Part shown: positions 45,196 through 53,603 of the stretch, piece after piece | Layout: each line of letters opens with the position of its first letter | How positions within the stretch are numbered: the stretch's first letter is position 1 | Origin: Granulosicoccaceae sp. 1_MG-2023 | Lineage (GTDB): Bacteria > Pseudomonadota > Gammaproteobacteria > Granulosicoccales > Granulosicoccaceae | Direction: 5' to 3' | NCBI GenBank assembly: GCA_030546905.1 | Contig: JAUOPI010000006.1 | Span: 1 to 64,000 of the forward strand | Length of the DNA: 64,000 nt | Position numbers and translations under genes: made by a program | The notes under the pieces: generated by a model | Database searches by the model: none | Seen by the model: the letters and a program-made list of their open reading frames with translations, nothing else | What the model was told of the DNA's origin: nothing

Positions 45196-46851
45196 ATGAG
45201 TGAGCGTGAATCCCTTTCTTTTGATGTGCTGATCGTCGGTGCCGGCCCTGCGGGGCTGGCTACCGCGATCCGCCTCGCACAGCTGGCTCAGGCGCAGGAG
45301 CGCGAGCTGGAAATCTGCGTGCTGGAAAAAGGCTCGGTGGTCGGGGCGCATATTCTCTCCGGTGCGGTGGTCGATCCGCGCGCTCTGGCTGAGTTGTTTC
45401 CGGACTGGCAGGCGCAGGGAGCACCGCTTGAATGTGCGGTAACGCGCGACGAGACCTGGTTGCTGTCCGGCGCACAGCGGGGCACGAAAATGCCAAACGC
45501 GCTGGTGCCTGCTTCCATGCACAACCAGGGCAATTACATCGCCAGTGTCGGACGCTTGTGCGCCTGGTTGGGTGAGCAGGCCGAAGCGCTCGGCGTGCAG
45601 GTGTTTCCGGGCTTTCCGGCGGCAGAAATTCTGTACAGCGAGGACGGCGCGGTGGCCGGTGTGCGCACCGCCGATATGGGCCTGCATGAGGACGGCACGC
45701 AAAAGCCGGGCTATGAGCCGGGCATGGATTTATTTGCCCGCTGCACTGTTTTTGCCGAAGGCAGCCGCGGTCATCTCGGCAAGCAGCTGATCAGTCGCTT
45801 TGAACTGGATACGGACGCGACGCCGCAGCACTATGCCATCGGGTTGAAGGAAATCTGGGAGATCCCCGAAGACCAGCACGAGCCGGGCCTGGTGGTGCAC
45901 GGGGCAGGGTGGCCGCTCAGTGAGAACGGCGCGTCAGGCGGCTGGTTTCTCTATCACGGCGAAGGCAACCAGGTCCTGTGCGGCCTGATCGTCGATCTCA
46001 ATTACAGCCATCCGAACCTCAGTCCTTTTGATGAGTTCCAGCGTCTGAAGCATCATCCGGTCTTCAGCCGTTACCTCAAGGGCGGCACGCGCATCAGCTA
46101 CGGCGCGCGGGCGATCACCAAAGGCGGTTTGAATTCGCTGCCGAAAATGGTCTTCCCGGGCGGACTGCTGATCGGTTGTGATGCCGGAACGCTGGATTTC
46201 TCGCGTATCAAAGGCACGCATACGGCAATGAAGTCGGGCATGCTGGCTGCGGAGAGTGTTTTTGCTCAACTGGGCGAGGAGGGCAGTGTGCCGCTCACCG
46301 TTACGGGCTACGAAGAGGCCTTCCGGCGCTCCTGGGTTTATGCCGATCTGCACCGGGCGCGCAACTTCGGACCGGCCTTGCATCGTTTCGGCCTGTATGC
46401 CGGCGGGGCGTTTAACTGGCTCGACCAGACACTGTTTAAAGGCAAGCTGCCGCTGACATTGCGCGACGGGCAACGCGATTATGCGGGCATGCGAAAAGCC
46501 GCTGAGGCCGGTCCGCTTGACTACCCCAAACCCGATGGTGTGCTGAGTTTCGACAAGCCTTCCTCGGTGTTTCTGTCCAATACCTACCACGAAGAAGATC
46601 AACCGGTGCACCTGCGTCTGGCTGATCCTGATGTGCCTTTGCAGACCAATCTGCCCTTGTATAACGAGCCGGCGCAGCGCTATTGCCCGGCCGGGGTTTA
46701 CGAGATTGTTGAAAACAATGGTGAAAAACGTTTCGTGATCAATGCGCAGAACTGCCTGCACTGCAAGACCTGTGATATCAAGGACCCGTCGCAAAACATC
46801 ACCTGGGTTACCCCTGAGGGAGGCGGCGGGCCGAACTACACGGCCATGTAA
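45196..46851 (+). CDS. electron-transfer flavoprotein:ubiquinone oxidoreductase
   Basis: A 551-residue inner-membrane-associated flavoprotein. DVLIVGAGPAGLATAIRLAQ binds FAD; VVGAHILSGAVVDPRAL and KGGLNSLPKMVFPGGLLIGCDAGTLD are characteristic; the C-terminus NAQNCLHCKTCDIKDPSQNITWVTPEGGGGPNY holds the 4Fe-4S cluster motif (C-x2-C-x2-C-D plus an earlier Cys). It moves electrons from acyl-CoA dehydrogenase via ETF into the quinone pool. ATG 45196 has GAGG upstream. It ends the operon; the ETF subunits are not in the window. Confidence 0.95.
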   Translation: MSERESLSFDVLIVGAGPAGLATAIRLAQLAQAQERELEICVLEKGSVVGAHILSGAVVDPRALAELFPDWQAQGAPLECAVTRDETWLLSGAQRGTKMPNALVPASMHNQGNYIASVGRLCAWLGEQAEALGVQVFPGFPAAEILYSEDGAVAGVRTADMGLHEDGTQKPGYEPGMDLFARCTVFAEGSRGHLGKQLISRFELDTDATPQHYAIGLKEIWEIPEDQHEPGLVVHGAGWPLSENGASGGWFLYHGEGNQVLCGLIVDLNYSHPNLSPFDEFQRLKHHPVFSRYLKGGTRISYGARAITKGGLNSLPKMVFPGGLLIGCDAGTLDFSRIKGTHTAMKSGMLAAESVFAQLGEEGSVPLTVTGYEEAFRRSWVYADLHRARNFGPALHRFGLYAGGAFNWLDQTLFKGKLPLTLRDGQRDYAGMRKAAEAGPLDYPKPDGVLSFDKPSSVFLSNTYHEEDQPVHLRLADPDVPLQTNLPLYNEPAQRYCPAGVYEIVENNGEKRFVINAQNCLHCKTCDIKDPSQNITWVTPEGGGGPNYTAM

Positions 46852-47080
46852 GGCTTTTCCGTCTCCTGCCTTGTCCGGCGGAGCAGTACACTGATTCGTC
46901 CTCCTTGTGTGCTGTTCCTCCGGCCCTTCTTAAAAATCTTGACCATCCGCCGATAGCTTGCTCGCGCACTTTCAGTATCCTGCTATATTCATTGGGTTAG
47001 TGCGGATAGTGCGCGCGTTGACGTGCGGTTGCCTTGTTCGCGCCCGAATGACTAATTCAGAAACATCAGGAGAATTCACA

Positions 47081-49018
47081 ATGAGCCCCCGCAAATCCAG
47101 GCAGCTGAGAGTGCCGGCGCTGGCAGGTGTTGCCGGTTGTAGTATGACGCTGTTGGCCGCTGCTGTGCAGGCCGCCGTAATTGAGCGCGACGCTGCGACT
47201 CTCGATACCGTCAATGACACGATCACTGTCGCGGCCGAGCAGAGCAGTACCTTGCAGGTATTGGCCAATGACACCGTGCAAAACGCCGGTTCTGTCACGC
47301 TGAGTGCGCCGGCCGCTTCCGATCAGGGGGGCACGCTGAGCGTCAGTGGCACCACGATTGTCTACACACCGCCGGCAGGTCTGGCTGAAGGCGATACTGA
47401 CACCTTCACCTATACCGTGACCGAGGAAGACTGGCGTGCAACGTCACAAAGCGGCGCTTTGGGGGTCACTACCGCGGATATGTCAGCGCTGCCGTCGGTC
47501 TTTAATGATCCGGACAACGGCGGCGAGTATGTGGTCACCAATGCACCCGGTTACGACGGCGTGGAATGGACCGGGGTTGCATGGTCAAGCACAACAGTTA
47601 ACGGGACTACCGATACCTCAAGTCTGTACCGCTTTGGCGTGGCCCCGGACTTCAGCACCGATATTACAACCTGTGCCGGCACCTCAGGTGCGGCATTGAG
47701 CGTGACGGTTGACTGGACTCTGACCAAAATTGCCGGGCTGGCAAGCGGCTATGAAGCCTCGATCAGCAGTATTGATTCGCCGAAAGACACCACCGCACCC
47801 TATACCATTTCCGCCATGGAGCGGGCCTGGGACAGCGGTGACACCCGCACCTTATCACTGACGCTGGAAAACCTCAGCGCCGAGGAAGCCAATAATCTGG
47901 CTTTCGGTCTGTGGGCCCAGGACGGTCAGGAAGAAGCGACCTCCGACAATAACGACTGGAGTTCCGACAACGTCAGCATGAGCTACGAGCTCGACACCAG
48001 CGCCTGCACGCTGACCTCGTCCACAGCCACGGTGACCATCACTATCGGTGAGCCGGCTGACAGCGACGGCGACGGTATCAGCGACAGCGACGATCTCGAC
48101 GACGATAACGACGGCATTCCGGATACAGAAGAAATGCTCAATGGCGCGGATGTGGATTCCGACGGCGACGGTGTGGTCGATCGCCTGGATCTGGATTCCG
48201 ACAACGACGGTCTGCTGGACCTGCAGGAGTCCGGCGTGGACGCCTATGCCGAGCTTGATACCGACGGCAACGGCCGGATTGATGCCGGGGTCGGCAGCAA
48301 CGGTCTGGCCGATGTGACAGAAACGGCGGCAGACAGTGGTCAAAGTAACTACACATTGGCCGATACTGATGGAGACGGTGTAGCGGATTTCCGTGATCTG
48401 GACAGCGATAACGACGGTGTGACCGATCTGATCGAGTCCGGTGCCGATGAAGACGATGCCAATGAGGCTAAAACACGTCTTGTCGGCACAGTTGGTGCTG
48501 ATGGATTGGTGGATTCGCTGCAGAGTCCGGTCGATGCCAGCGGCTATGACTTCGATGGTGATGGCAATGTGGACACCGGCCCGGACACTGACGGCGACGG
48601 GACTGCGGATTTTCGCGATCTGGACAGTGACGACGATGGTCTGAATGACATCATCGAAGCCGGTGGTACGGACGACGTGCCGGCCGGCGGTGATGGCCTG
48701 GTCGATGACTTTACTGACAGCGATCAGGACGGACTTGATGACGCGCTGGCCGTGTTGCCGCTGCCGACACCCGACACCGATGGTGACGGGGATCCGGATT
48801 TCCGTGACACCGATAGCGATAACGACGGTCTGTCTGATGCCAGCGAAGGTCTGGCGGATGAGGACGGTGACGGCATCCCGGCTTATCTGCAGCCCAACGG
48901 CGAGATCGAAACCGGTCTGTCCGGCGGTGGTTGTGTGATGGGTATGGGCGGTCCTCTGGACCCGACCCTGCCGGCCCTGACGCTGATGTCGCTATTAGCG
49001 CTGCGGCGTCGCCGCTGA
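47081..49018 (+). CDS. secreted Ca-binding-repeat protein with C-terminal sorting tail
   Basis: A 645-residue surface or periplasmic protein. A signal peptide covers residues 1-30 (LLAAAVQAA). Residues about 35-120 resemble cadherin-like tandem-repeat segments (TLQVLANDTVQNAG, VVYTPPAGLAEGDTDTFTYTVTE). From about residue 325 there are more than ten thrombospondin type 3-like repeats of D-x-D-x-D-G-x-x-D type that bind calcium. The end GGCVMGMGGPLDPTLPALTL-MSLLALRRRR joins a Gly-Cys motif, a hydrophobic span and an Arg cluster, like JDVT-CTERM or GlyGly-CTERM sorting tails. AGGAG precedes ATG 47081. Confidence 0.85.
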   Translation: MSPRKSRQLRVPALAGVAGCSMTLLAAAVQAAVIERDAATLDTVNDTITVAAEQSSTLQVLANDTVQNAGSVTLSAPAASDQGGTLSVSGTTIVYTPPAGLAEGDTDTFTYTVTEEDWRATSQSGALGVTTADMSALPSVFNDPDNGGEYVVTNAPGYDGVEWTGVAWSSTTVNGTTDTSSLYRFGVAPDFSTDITTCAGTSGAALSVTVDWTLTKIAGLASGYEASISSIDSPKDTTAPYTISAMERAWDSGDTRTLSLTLENLSAEEANNLAFGLWAQDGQEEATSDNNDWSSDNVSMSYELDTSACTLTSSTATVTITIGEPADSDGDGISDSDDLDDDNDGIPDTEEMLNGADVDSDGDGVVDRLDLDSDNDGLLDLQESGVDAYAELDTDGNGRIDAGVGSNGLADVTETAADSGQSNYTLADTDGDGVADFRDLDSDNDGVTDLIESGADEDDANEAKTRLVGTVGADGLVDSLQSPVDASGYDFDGDGNVDTGPDTDGDGTADFRDLDSDDDGLNDIIEAGGTDDVPAGGDGLVDDFTDSDQDGLDDALAVLPLPTPDTDGDGDPDFRDTDSDNDGLSDASEGLADEDGDGIPAYLQPNGEIETGLSGGGCVMGMGGPLDPTLPALTLMSLLALRRRR

Positions 49019-49031
49019 AAATAAACCGACG

Positions 49032-49055
49032 CTGCTCCGCCCTGGTGCGGAGCAG
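49032..49055. terminator. hairpin between the repeat-protein gene and ompA
   Basis: CTGCTCCGC and GCGGAGCAG form a perfect nine-bp stem with a six-base loop, but no T run follows on either strand. Probably a stabilising or weak stop structure after the repeat-protein gene. Confidence 0.45.
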
Positions 49056-49103
49056 TTGAACCGGCAGCAGAGGCTGCCTCAGTGATAAATTCCGGAACTC
49101 TCT

Positions 49104-50207
49104 ATGAAACTCAGATTAATTTCTCAGGCTGTAGCCTTGTCTCTGATGTGCGGGGCGATGCCGTTGCATGCGGATGAATTTAACGACCGGTTCTATATCG
49201 GTTTGGGCGCAGGCCTTTCCCAGCTCGAGCCGGGCACCAAAAACACCGGCTACTATGTCGACGATAAATCCGATTTCGGCTACAAGCTCTACGCCGGTTG
49301 GGATTTCGCCAAACGCTGGTCTGCCGAGTTGTATTACGACGACCTGGGCGAAGCGGTCCTGAAAAACGACTTCATCAACAATCAAGGCGATGTCGGCTAT
49401 AAGCTTTATGGTCTGCAGGCCCTGTATCACTTCTATAACAACCGTGGCACCGACGGCCTGATGGCCCGTCACGGCTGGGATTTCTTCGGCAAGCTCGGTG
49501 TCGGCTCTTTGAGCAACGACACGGATCTGCCGTACAAAAAAGAACACAAAGTGCACGCATCGCTCGGACTCGGCACCGAATACGAGTGGGCCAACGGTTT
49601 TGCCGTGCGTGCCGAAGCTGAAACCTATGACGATGATATTCAGTTCTACAGCCTCGGTCTGCTGAAACGCTTCGGCGGCGCGACACCGGCACCGGTGGTT
49701 GTGCCTGAGCCGGTGGTTGAGGAAGAGCCGCAGGTTGAGGTGGCGCCGACGCCGGAACCGGTTGTGGTTGCACCGAGTGACTCCGACAACGACGGCGTGA
49801 TCGATGAACTTGATCAGTGCCCGGATACCGCGCCCGGTATGCAGGTCAACGAACAGGGCTGCGACGTGTTCAATGCCGTACTCGAAGGCGTTCAGTTCGC
49901 CACCGATTCGGCCGAGCTGACTGCCGAGTCCCGCGGCATCCTCAACGACGCTGCAGCGACGCTGAGCCGCTTCCCGTCAGTGCGTATCGCCGTTATGGCG
50001 CACACCGATAACGTCGGTGCAGCTGAGTACAACATGCAGCTGTCCAAACGTCGTGCGGCCAGCGTTGTACGCTATCTGATGGAGCAGGGCATCGACGGTG
50101 ACCGTCTGCGTCCGGAAGCCTACGGCGAAAGCCAGCCGCGTGCGACTAACGCCACGCCGGAAGGCCGCTACGCCAACCGTCGGGTCGAGTTCCGCGAAAT
50201 CAAATAA
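49104..50207 (+). CDS. OmpA-family outer membrane protein
   Basis: A 367-residue two-part porin. Signal peptide at 1-24 (MPLHA-D), then an eight-strand OmpA-like barrel to about residue 195 (RFYIGLGAGLSQLEPG, KLYAGWDFAKRWSAELYYDD). A Pro/Glu/Val-rich hinge follows, with one TSP3-like unit DSDNDGVIDELDQCPDTAPGMQVNEQGCD. The C-terminal OmpA/MotB peptidoglycan-binding domain covers about 265-367 (GVQFATDSAELTAESRGIL, SKRRAASVVRYLMEQGI, NRRVEFREIK). It anchors outer membrane to the wall. Confidence 0.93.
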   Translation: MKLRLISQAVALSLMCGAMPLHADEFNDRFYIGLGAGLSQLEPGTKNTGYYVDDKSDFGYKLYAGWDFAKRWSAELYYDDLGEAVLKNDFINNQGDVGYKLYGLQALYHFYNNRGTDGLMARHGWDFFGKLGVGSLSNDTDLPYKKEHKVHASLGLGTEYEWANGFAVRAEAETYDDDIQFYSLGLLKRFGGATPAPVVVPEPVVEEEPQVEVAPTPEPVVVAPSDSDNDGVIDELDQCPDTAPGMQVNEQGCDVFNAVLEGVQFATDSAELTAESRGILNDAAATLSRFPSVRIAVMAHTDNVGAAEYNMQLSKRRAASVVRYLMEQGIDGDRLRPEAYGESQPRATNATPEGRYANRRVEFREIK

Positions 50208-50222
50208 ACTCGTCCCGTGGCA

Positions 50223-50249
50223 ACAGGGCCGGTATCTGACCGGCCCTGT
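50223..50249. terminator. hairpin after ompA
   Basis: ACAGGGCCGGT and ACCGGCCCTGT form an eleven-bp perfect inverted repeat with a five-base loop, 15 bp after the ompA stop. The T run is missing, so termination may depend on Rho or be weak; the position is typical. Confidence 0.55.
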
Positions 50250-50360
50250 CTGCGCCGCAACTTGCCGCCGCTTGTCTCTAAGTGGCAAACTTACGCCCAA
50301 TCTCTTCGTTCAACCTGATCTATCCTGCCCGCATTGCGGGCGCTTTTATAGTGGAACCCG

Positions 50361-50828
50361 ATGAAATTCAGCCCGTTGATTCCGGCGCTGCTTGCCCTTG
50401 CTCTCAGTGCCTGCGCCACGCCCGATAAACGCGATACCCGGTATGAGCCCGGATTGCAGTCCTATACCGACTCCGACGGCGGTATCCGCCACGAAGTGCG
50501 TGACGAAACCGTGGCCGAGCTGTGGCGCAAAGCCGATCTGGAAATGCGCAAGGGACAGCAGGAAAACGCCCTCAAATACATCAATATGGCCATAGAGACC
50601 ACGCCCGAGGACCCGGTGCTGTGGAGTCGCGGCGCGGAGTTGTATCTGAGCGTGCGGGAAAACGGCCTGGCGGAAAACTACGCCACCAAATCAAACAGTT
50701 TTGCCAACCGCGACAGCCGTACGCTGATGTACCGCAACTGGCTTATAATCAAGCACGCCCGTGAAATGCGCGGCGATCTGCTTGGCGCGCGCGACGCACA
50801 GGAAAACGTCCTGCGTTACCGGCCCTGA
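50361..50828 (+). CDS. lipoprotein with TPR-like region
   Basis: A 155-residue protein with a lipoprotein signal peptide (LALSAC, lipobox L-S-A-C at residues 15-18). The mature part has a helical TPR-like segment (LWRKADLEMRKGQQENALKYINMAIETTPEDPVLWSRGAELYLSVREN). The residue after Cys is Ala, which predicts outer-membrane sorting. Probable scaffold role at the envelope; no specific family. It is separate from the YoaA-type gene downstream by 73 bp. Confidence 0.75.
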   Translation: MKFSPLIPALLALALSACATPDKRDTRYEPGLQSYTDSDGGIRHEVRDETVAELWRKADLEMRKGQQENALKYINMAIETTPEDPVLWSRGAELYLSVRENGLAENYATKSNSFANRDSRTLMYRNWLIIKHAREMRGDLLGARDAQENVLRYRP

Positions 50829-50901
50829 GCCGGCCGTCGCGTCTCTTCGCCCAAGTCGCCCCTACCGGACAGGCTCTGTGAGCCGGAGCTTGTGACAGAC
50901 T

Positions 50902-52872
50902 TTGTTTGATAAATACGATTCGATCGAAGCGGTTTTCGCCCGGAACGGCCCGCTGGCGCAGCACCTTAATGGTTTTGCACCACGTCAGGAGCAGCTGCGC
51001 CTGTCCGAGGCGGTGGCCTCGTGCATCGAAAATCAGGCGGTATTGCTCGGCGAAGCCGGCACCGGTATCGGAAAGACCTTTGCCTATCTGGTTCCGGCGG
51101 TGATGTCGGGCAAGAAAGTCCTGATCTCCACCGGTACCAAACACCTGCAGGATCAGCTCTACAAAAACGACCTGCCGATCATCCGCCGCGCGCTGGCCCC
51201 GACACTGCAGGCCTCGCTGCTGAAAGGGCGCGCCAACTACCTCTGTCTGCACCGCCTTGAAAGGGCGCTGTCCAATCCCGCACTGCGCAGTCCCGAACGC
51301 CAGCGAGAGCTGGCTTTGATCACGGCCTGGTCGCGGCGAACCGACACCGGCGATATCGCTGAAGTGCTGGACGTGCCCGAGGACTCGCCGGTCTGGAACT
51401 ACGTCGTTTCGCAGGACGATTTCTGCAGCAAGCACGAATTCGAAGAGCTGGCCGGTTGTTTTGTTTCCGGTGCCCGCAAAGCCGCCCAGGAAGCCGATAT
51501 CGTGGTGGTCAATCACCATCTGCTGTGTGCCGATCTGGCGCTCAAGGAAGAGGGCTTCGGTGAGCTGCTGCCCACCGCCGATGCGCTGATTATCGATGAG
51601 GCGCATCAGTTACCGGAGGTGGCGGCGGGCTTTTTCGGCGGGCGAATCAGCAGCCGTCAGTTGCTGGATCTGTCGCGCGATGTGATCGGTGAGCAGATGC
51701 ACGAGGCGCCGGATATGCGTGAGCTGCGCGACGGTGCGGACGAGCTGGAAACCGCGGTGCGCAATTTCCGCCTGGCCTTCGGCGTGGATACGCGCCGTGA
51801 CGCCTGGGCCGAAGTGCGTGACGAAGAGGCCGTGGTGCGTGAAATGGCCGTGCTCGAAGGCGCGCTGACCGAAGTGCTCGATCTGCTCGACAGTGCCAAA
51901 GGGCGCGGCAAAGGCCTCGACGCCTGCCGCCGCCGTTGTGTGCAACTGCGCGAATCGCTGCGTCAGTTCCGCGATATGTCGGAGCAGAAAACCTGTATCT
52001 ACTGGTTCGAAACCTTCCGCACCGGCTTTATGCTCAATATGACGCCGATGAATGTGGCGGGGCCGTTTCAGCGGGTCATGGAAGTGCTGCCGGCAGCCTG
52101 GGTGTTTACGTCCGCAACCCTGACCGTGGGCGGCGACTTCAGTCATTTCCGACACCGGCTTGGCATAAAAGACGGCGAAGAACTGCTGCTCGACAGCCCG
52201 TTTAATTACCGCGATAACGCCTTGTTGTATTTACCGCCGGGCCTGCCCGAGCCGCGTTCGAACAACTATACCGAAGGCGTGATGAAAGCCATGTTGCCGG
52301 TGCTCGAGGCCAGTGACGGACGTGCTTTTATACTCTTTACCAGCTACCGGGCCATGGAAGAGGCCAGGTATTTTCTCGAACGCCGCACCGACTACAATCT
52401 GCTCGTGCAACAGCAGATGCCCAAGCGCGAACTGGTCGAAGCCTTTCAGTCGCTGGACCGCGCGGTTCTGCTCGGCACCAGCAGTTTCTGGGAAGGCGTC
52501 GATGTGCGCGGCGAAGCCTTGTCACTGGTGATTATCGAAAAACTGCCGTTTGCCTCGCCGGGCGATCCGGTCATGAGCGCGCGGATTCGCAATATGCGCG
52601 AGGACGGCGGCGATCCGTTTATCGAGTTCCAGTTGCCGCAGGCGGCGATTGCGCTCAAGCAGGGCGCCGGGCGCCTGATCCGCGGTGTCAGCGATACCGG
52701 TGTGCTGGTGTTGTGCGATCCGCGGGTGCAGACCAAACACTACGGCGAGTTGTTTATTAACTCCTTGCCGGCCATGCCGATTACCCGCGAAATAGAAGAA
52801 GTGCAGTGCTTTTTTGAAGCGCTGGCCAGTCGTAAAAACCGCACAGAGGCGGATTCCGGAGCTCAAGACTGA
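50902..52872 (+). CDS. yoaA: DinG/YoaA-family DNA helicase, altered iron-sulfur motif
   Basis: A 656-residue XPD-type helicase. Walker A EAGTGIGKTF (51-60), DEAH 232-235 (IIDEAHQLPEV), and late motifs GTSSFWEGVDVRGEALSLVIIEKLPF and QGAGRLIRG are in place. The family's four-cysteine iron-sulfur site is incomplete: C115, C175 and C186 are present, but the expected third Cys is Phe180 (coding at 51439-51441, TTC). It may bind a cluster with three ligands or have lost it. Start is TTG 50902 with GGAG upstream, or possibly another codon. The stop overlaps tsaB by one base. Confidence 0.9.
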   Translation: MFDKYDSIEAVFARNGPLAQHLNGFAPRQEQLRLSEAVASCIENQAVLLGEAGTGIGKTFAYLVPAVMSGKKVLISTGTKHLQDQLYKNDLPIIRRALAPTLQASLLKGRANYLCLHRLERALSNPALRSPERQRELALITAWSRRTDTGDIAEVLDVPEDSPVWNYVVSQDDFCSKHEFEELAGCFVSGARKAAQEADIVVVNHHLLCADLALKEEGFGELLPTADALIIDEAHQLPEVAAGFFGGRISSRQLLDLSRDVIGEQMHEAPDMRELRDGADELETAVRNFRLAFGVDTRRDAWAEVRDEEAVVREMAVLEGALTEVLDLLDSAKGRGKGLDACRRRCVQLRESLRQFRDMSEQKTCIYWFETFRTGFMLNMTPMNVAGPFQRVMEVLPAAWVFTSATLTVGGDFSHFRHRLGIKDGEELLLDSPFNYRDNALLYLPPGLPEPRSNNYTEGVMKAMLPVLEASDGRAFILFTSYRAMEEARYFLERRTDYNLLVQQQMPKRELVEAFQSLDRAVLLGTSSFWEGVDVRGEALSLVIIEKLPFASPGDPVMSARIRNMREDGGDPFIEFQLPQAAIALKQGAGRLIRGVSDTGVLVLCDPRVQTKHYGELFINSLPAMPITREIEEVQCFFEALASRKNRTEADSGAQD

Positions 52873-53573
52873 TGAAAATTCTGGCGCTCGATTGTGCCTC
52901 GCCGGCCTGTTCCGTGGCCCTGATTAACGATGGCAAAACCTACCATCGTTACGAGTGGGCGCCGCAGAACCATACCGGCCTGATTCTGCCCATGCTCGAT
53001 GACGTGCTGGCCGACAGCGGTCTGCAGGCCGCTGAGCTGGATGCAGTCGCCTATGGCCGCGGACCGGGCAGTTTTACCGGTGTGCGGATCGCGGCGGGCT
53101 TTGCCCAAGGGATTGCGCTGGCTCACGGTCTGCCCATGCTGGCGATTTCCACGCTGGCCAGTATCGCGCACCGCGCTTACCGCGAAGCCGGCATCAGCCG
53201 CGCGCTGGTGGCGGTCGACGCGCGTATGCAGGAAGTGTATTGGGGCGCCTGGCAGGTCACCGGGACAGGTCAGGCTCAGCTCAGTGGTGCGGAGCAGGTC
53301 TGCCCGCCTGATCAGGTACTTGTGCCCGACGAGGGCGGCTGGACCGGTTGTGGCGACGGCTGGCAGACTTACCGCGGGGAACTGGACGCCCGCGCCGGCG
53401 GATGTCTGGATGCCGTGCACGGCGAAGCGCTTTATCCGCATGCGCTGGATATGGCGCATCTGGCAGTGACGGAGTTTGCTGCCACCGGCGGACAATCGCC
53501 GCAGGATGCGCAGCCGGTTTACCTCAGGGACAAGGTTGCTTTAACCGAAAAAGAGCGCGCCGCCAAAGCATAA
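52872..53573 (+). CDS. tsaB: tRNA threonylcarbamoyladenosine synthesis protein TsaB
   Basis: A 233-residue ASKHA-fold protein with MKILALDCASPACSVALI at the N-terminus, NHTGLILPMLDDVLADSGL, AYGRGPGSFTGVRIAAGFAQGIALAHGLPML and the C-terminal region closing on PVYLRDKVAL. TsaB partners TsaD and TsaE in making t6A on tRNAs that read ANN codons. Translation is coupled to the helicase gene through TGATG. An essential gene in most bacteria. Confidence 0.95.
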   Translation: MKILALDCASPACSVALINDGKTYHRYEWAPQNHTGLILPMLDDVLADSGLQAAELDAVAYGRGPGSFTGVRIAAGFAQGIALAHGLPMLAISTLASIAHRAYREAGISRALVAVDARMQEVYWGAWQVTGTGQAQLSGAEQVCPPDQVLVPDEGGWTGCGDGWQTYRGELDARAGGCLDAVHGEALYPHALDMAHLAVTEFAATGGQSPQDAQPVYLRDKVALTEKERAAKA

Positions 53574-53579
53574 GACCTG

Positions 53580-53601
53580 CCCGGCGACGGCGCGTGCCGG
53601 G
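53580..53601. terminator. short hairpin between convergent tsaB and yccS
   Basis: CCCGGC and GCCGGG bracket ten bases in the 30-bp gap between two convergent genes. Without a T run it is only a possible bidirectional stop. Confidence 0.3.
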
Positions 53602-53603
53602 GG

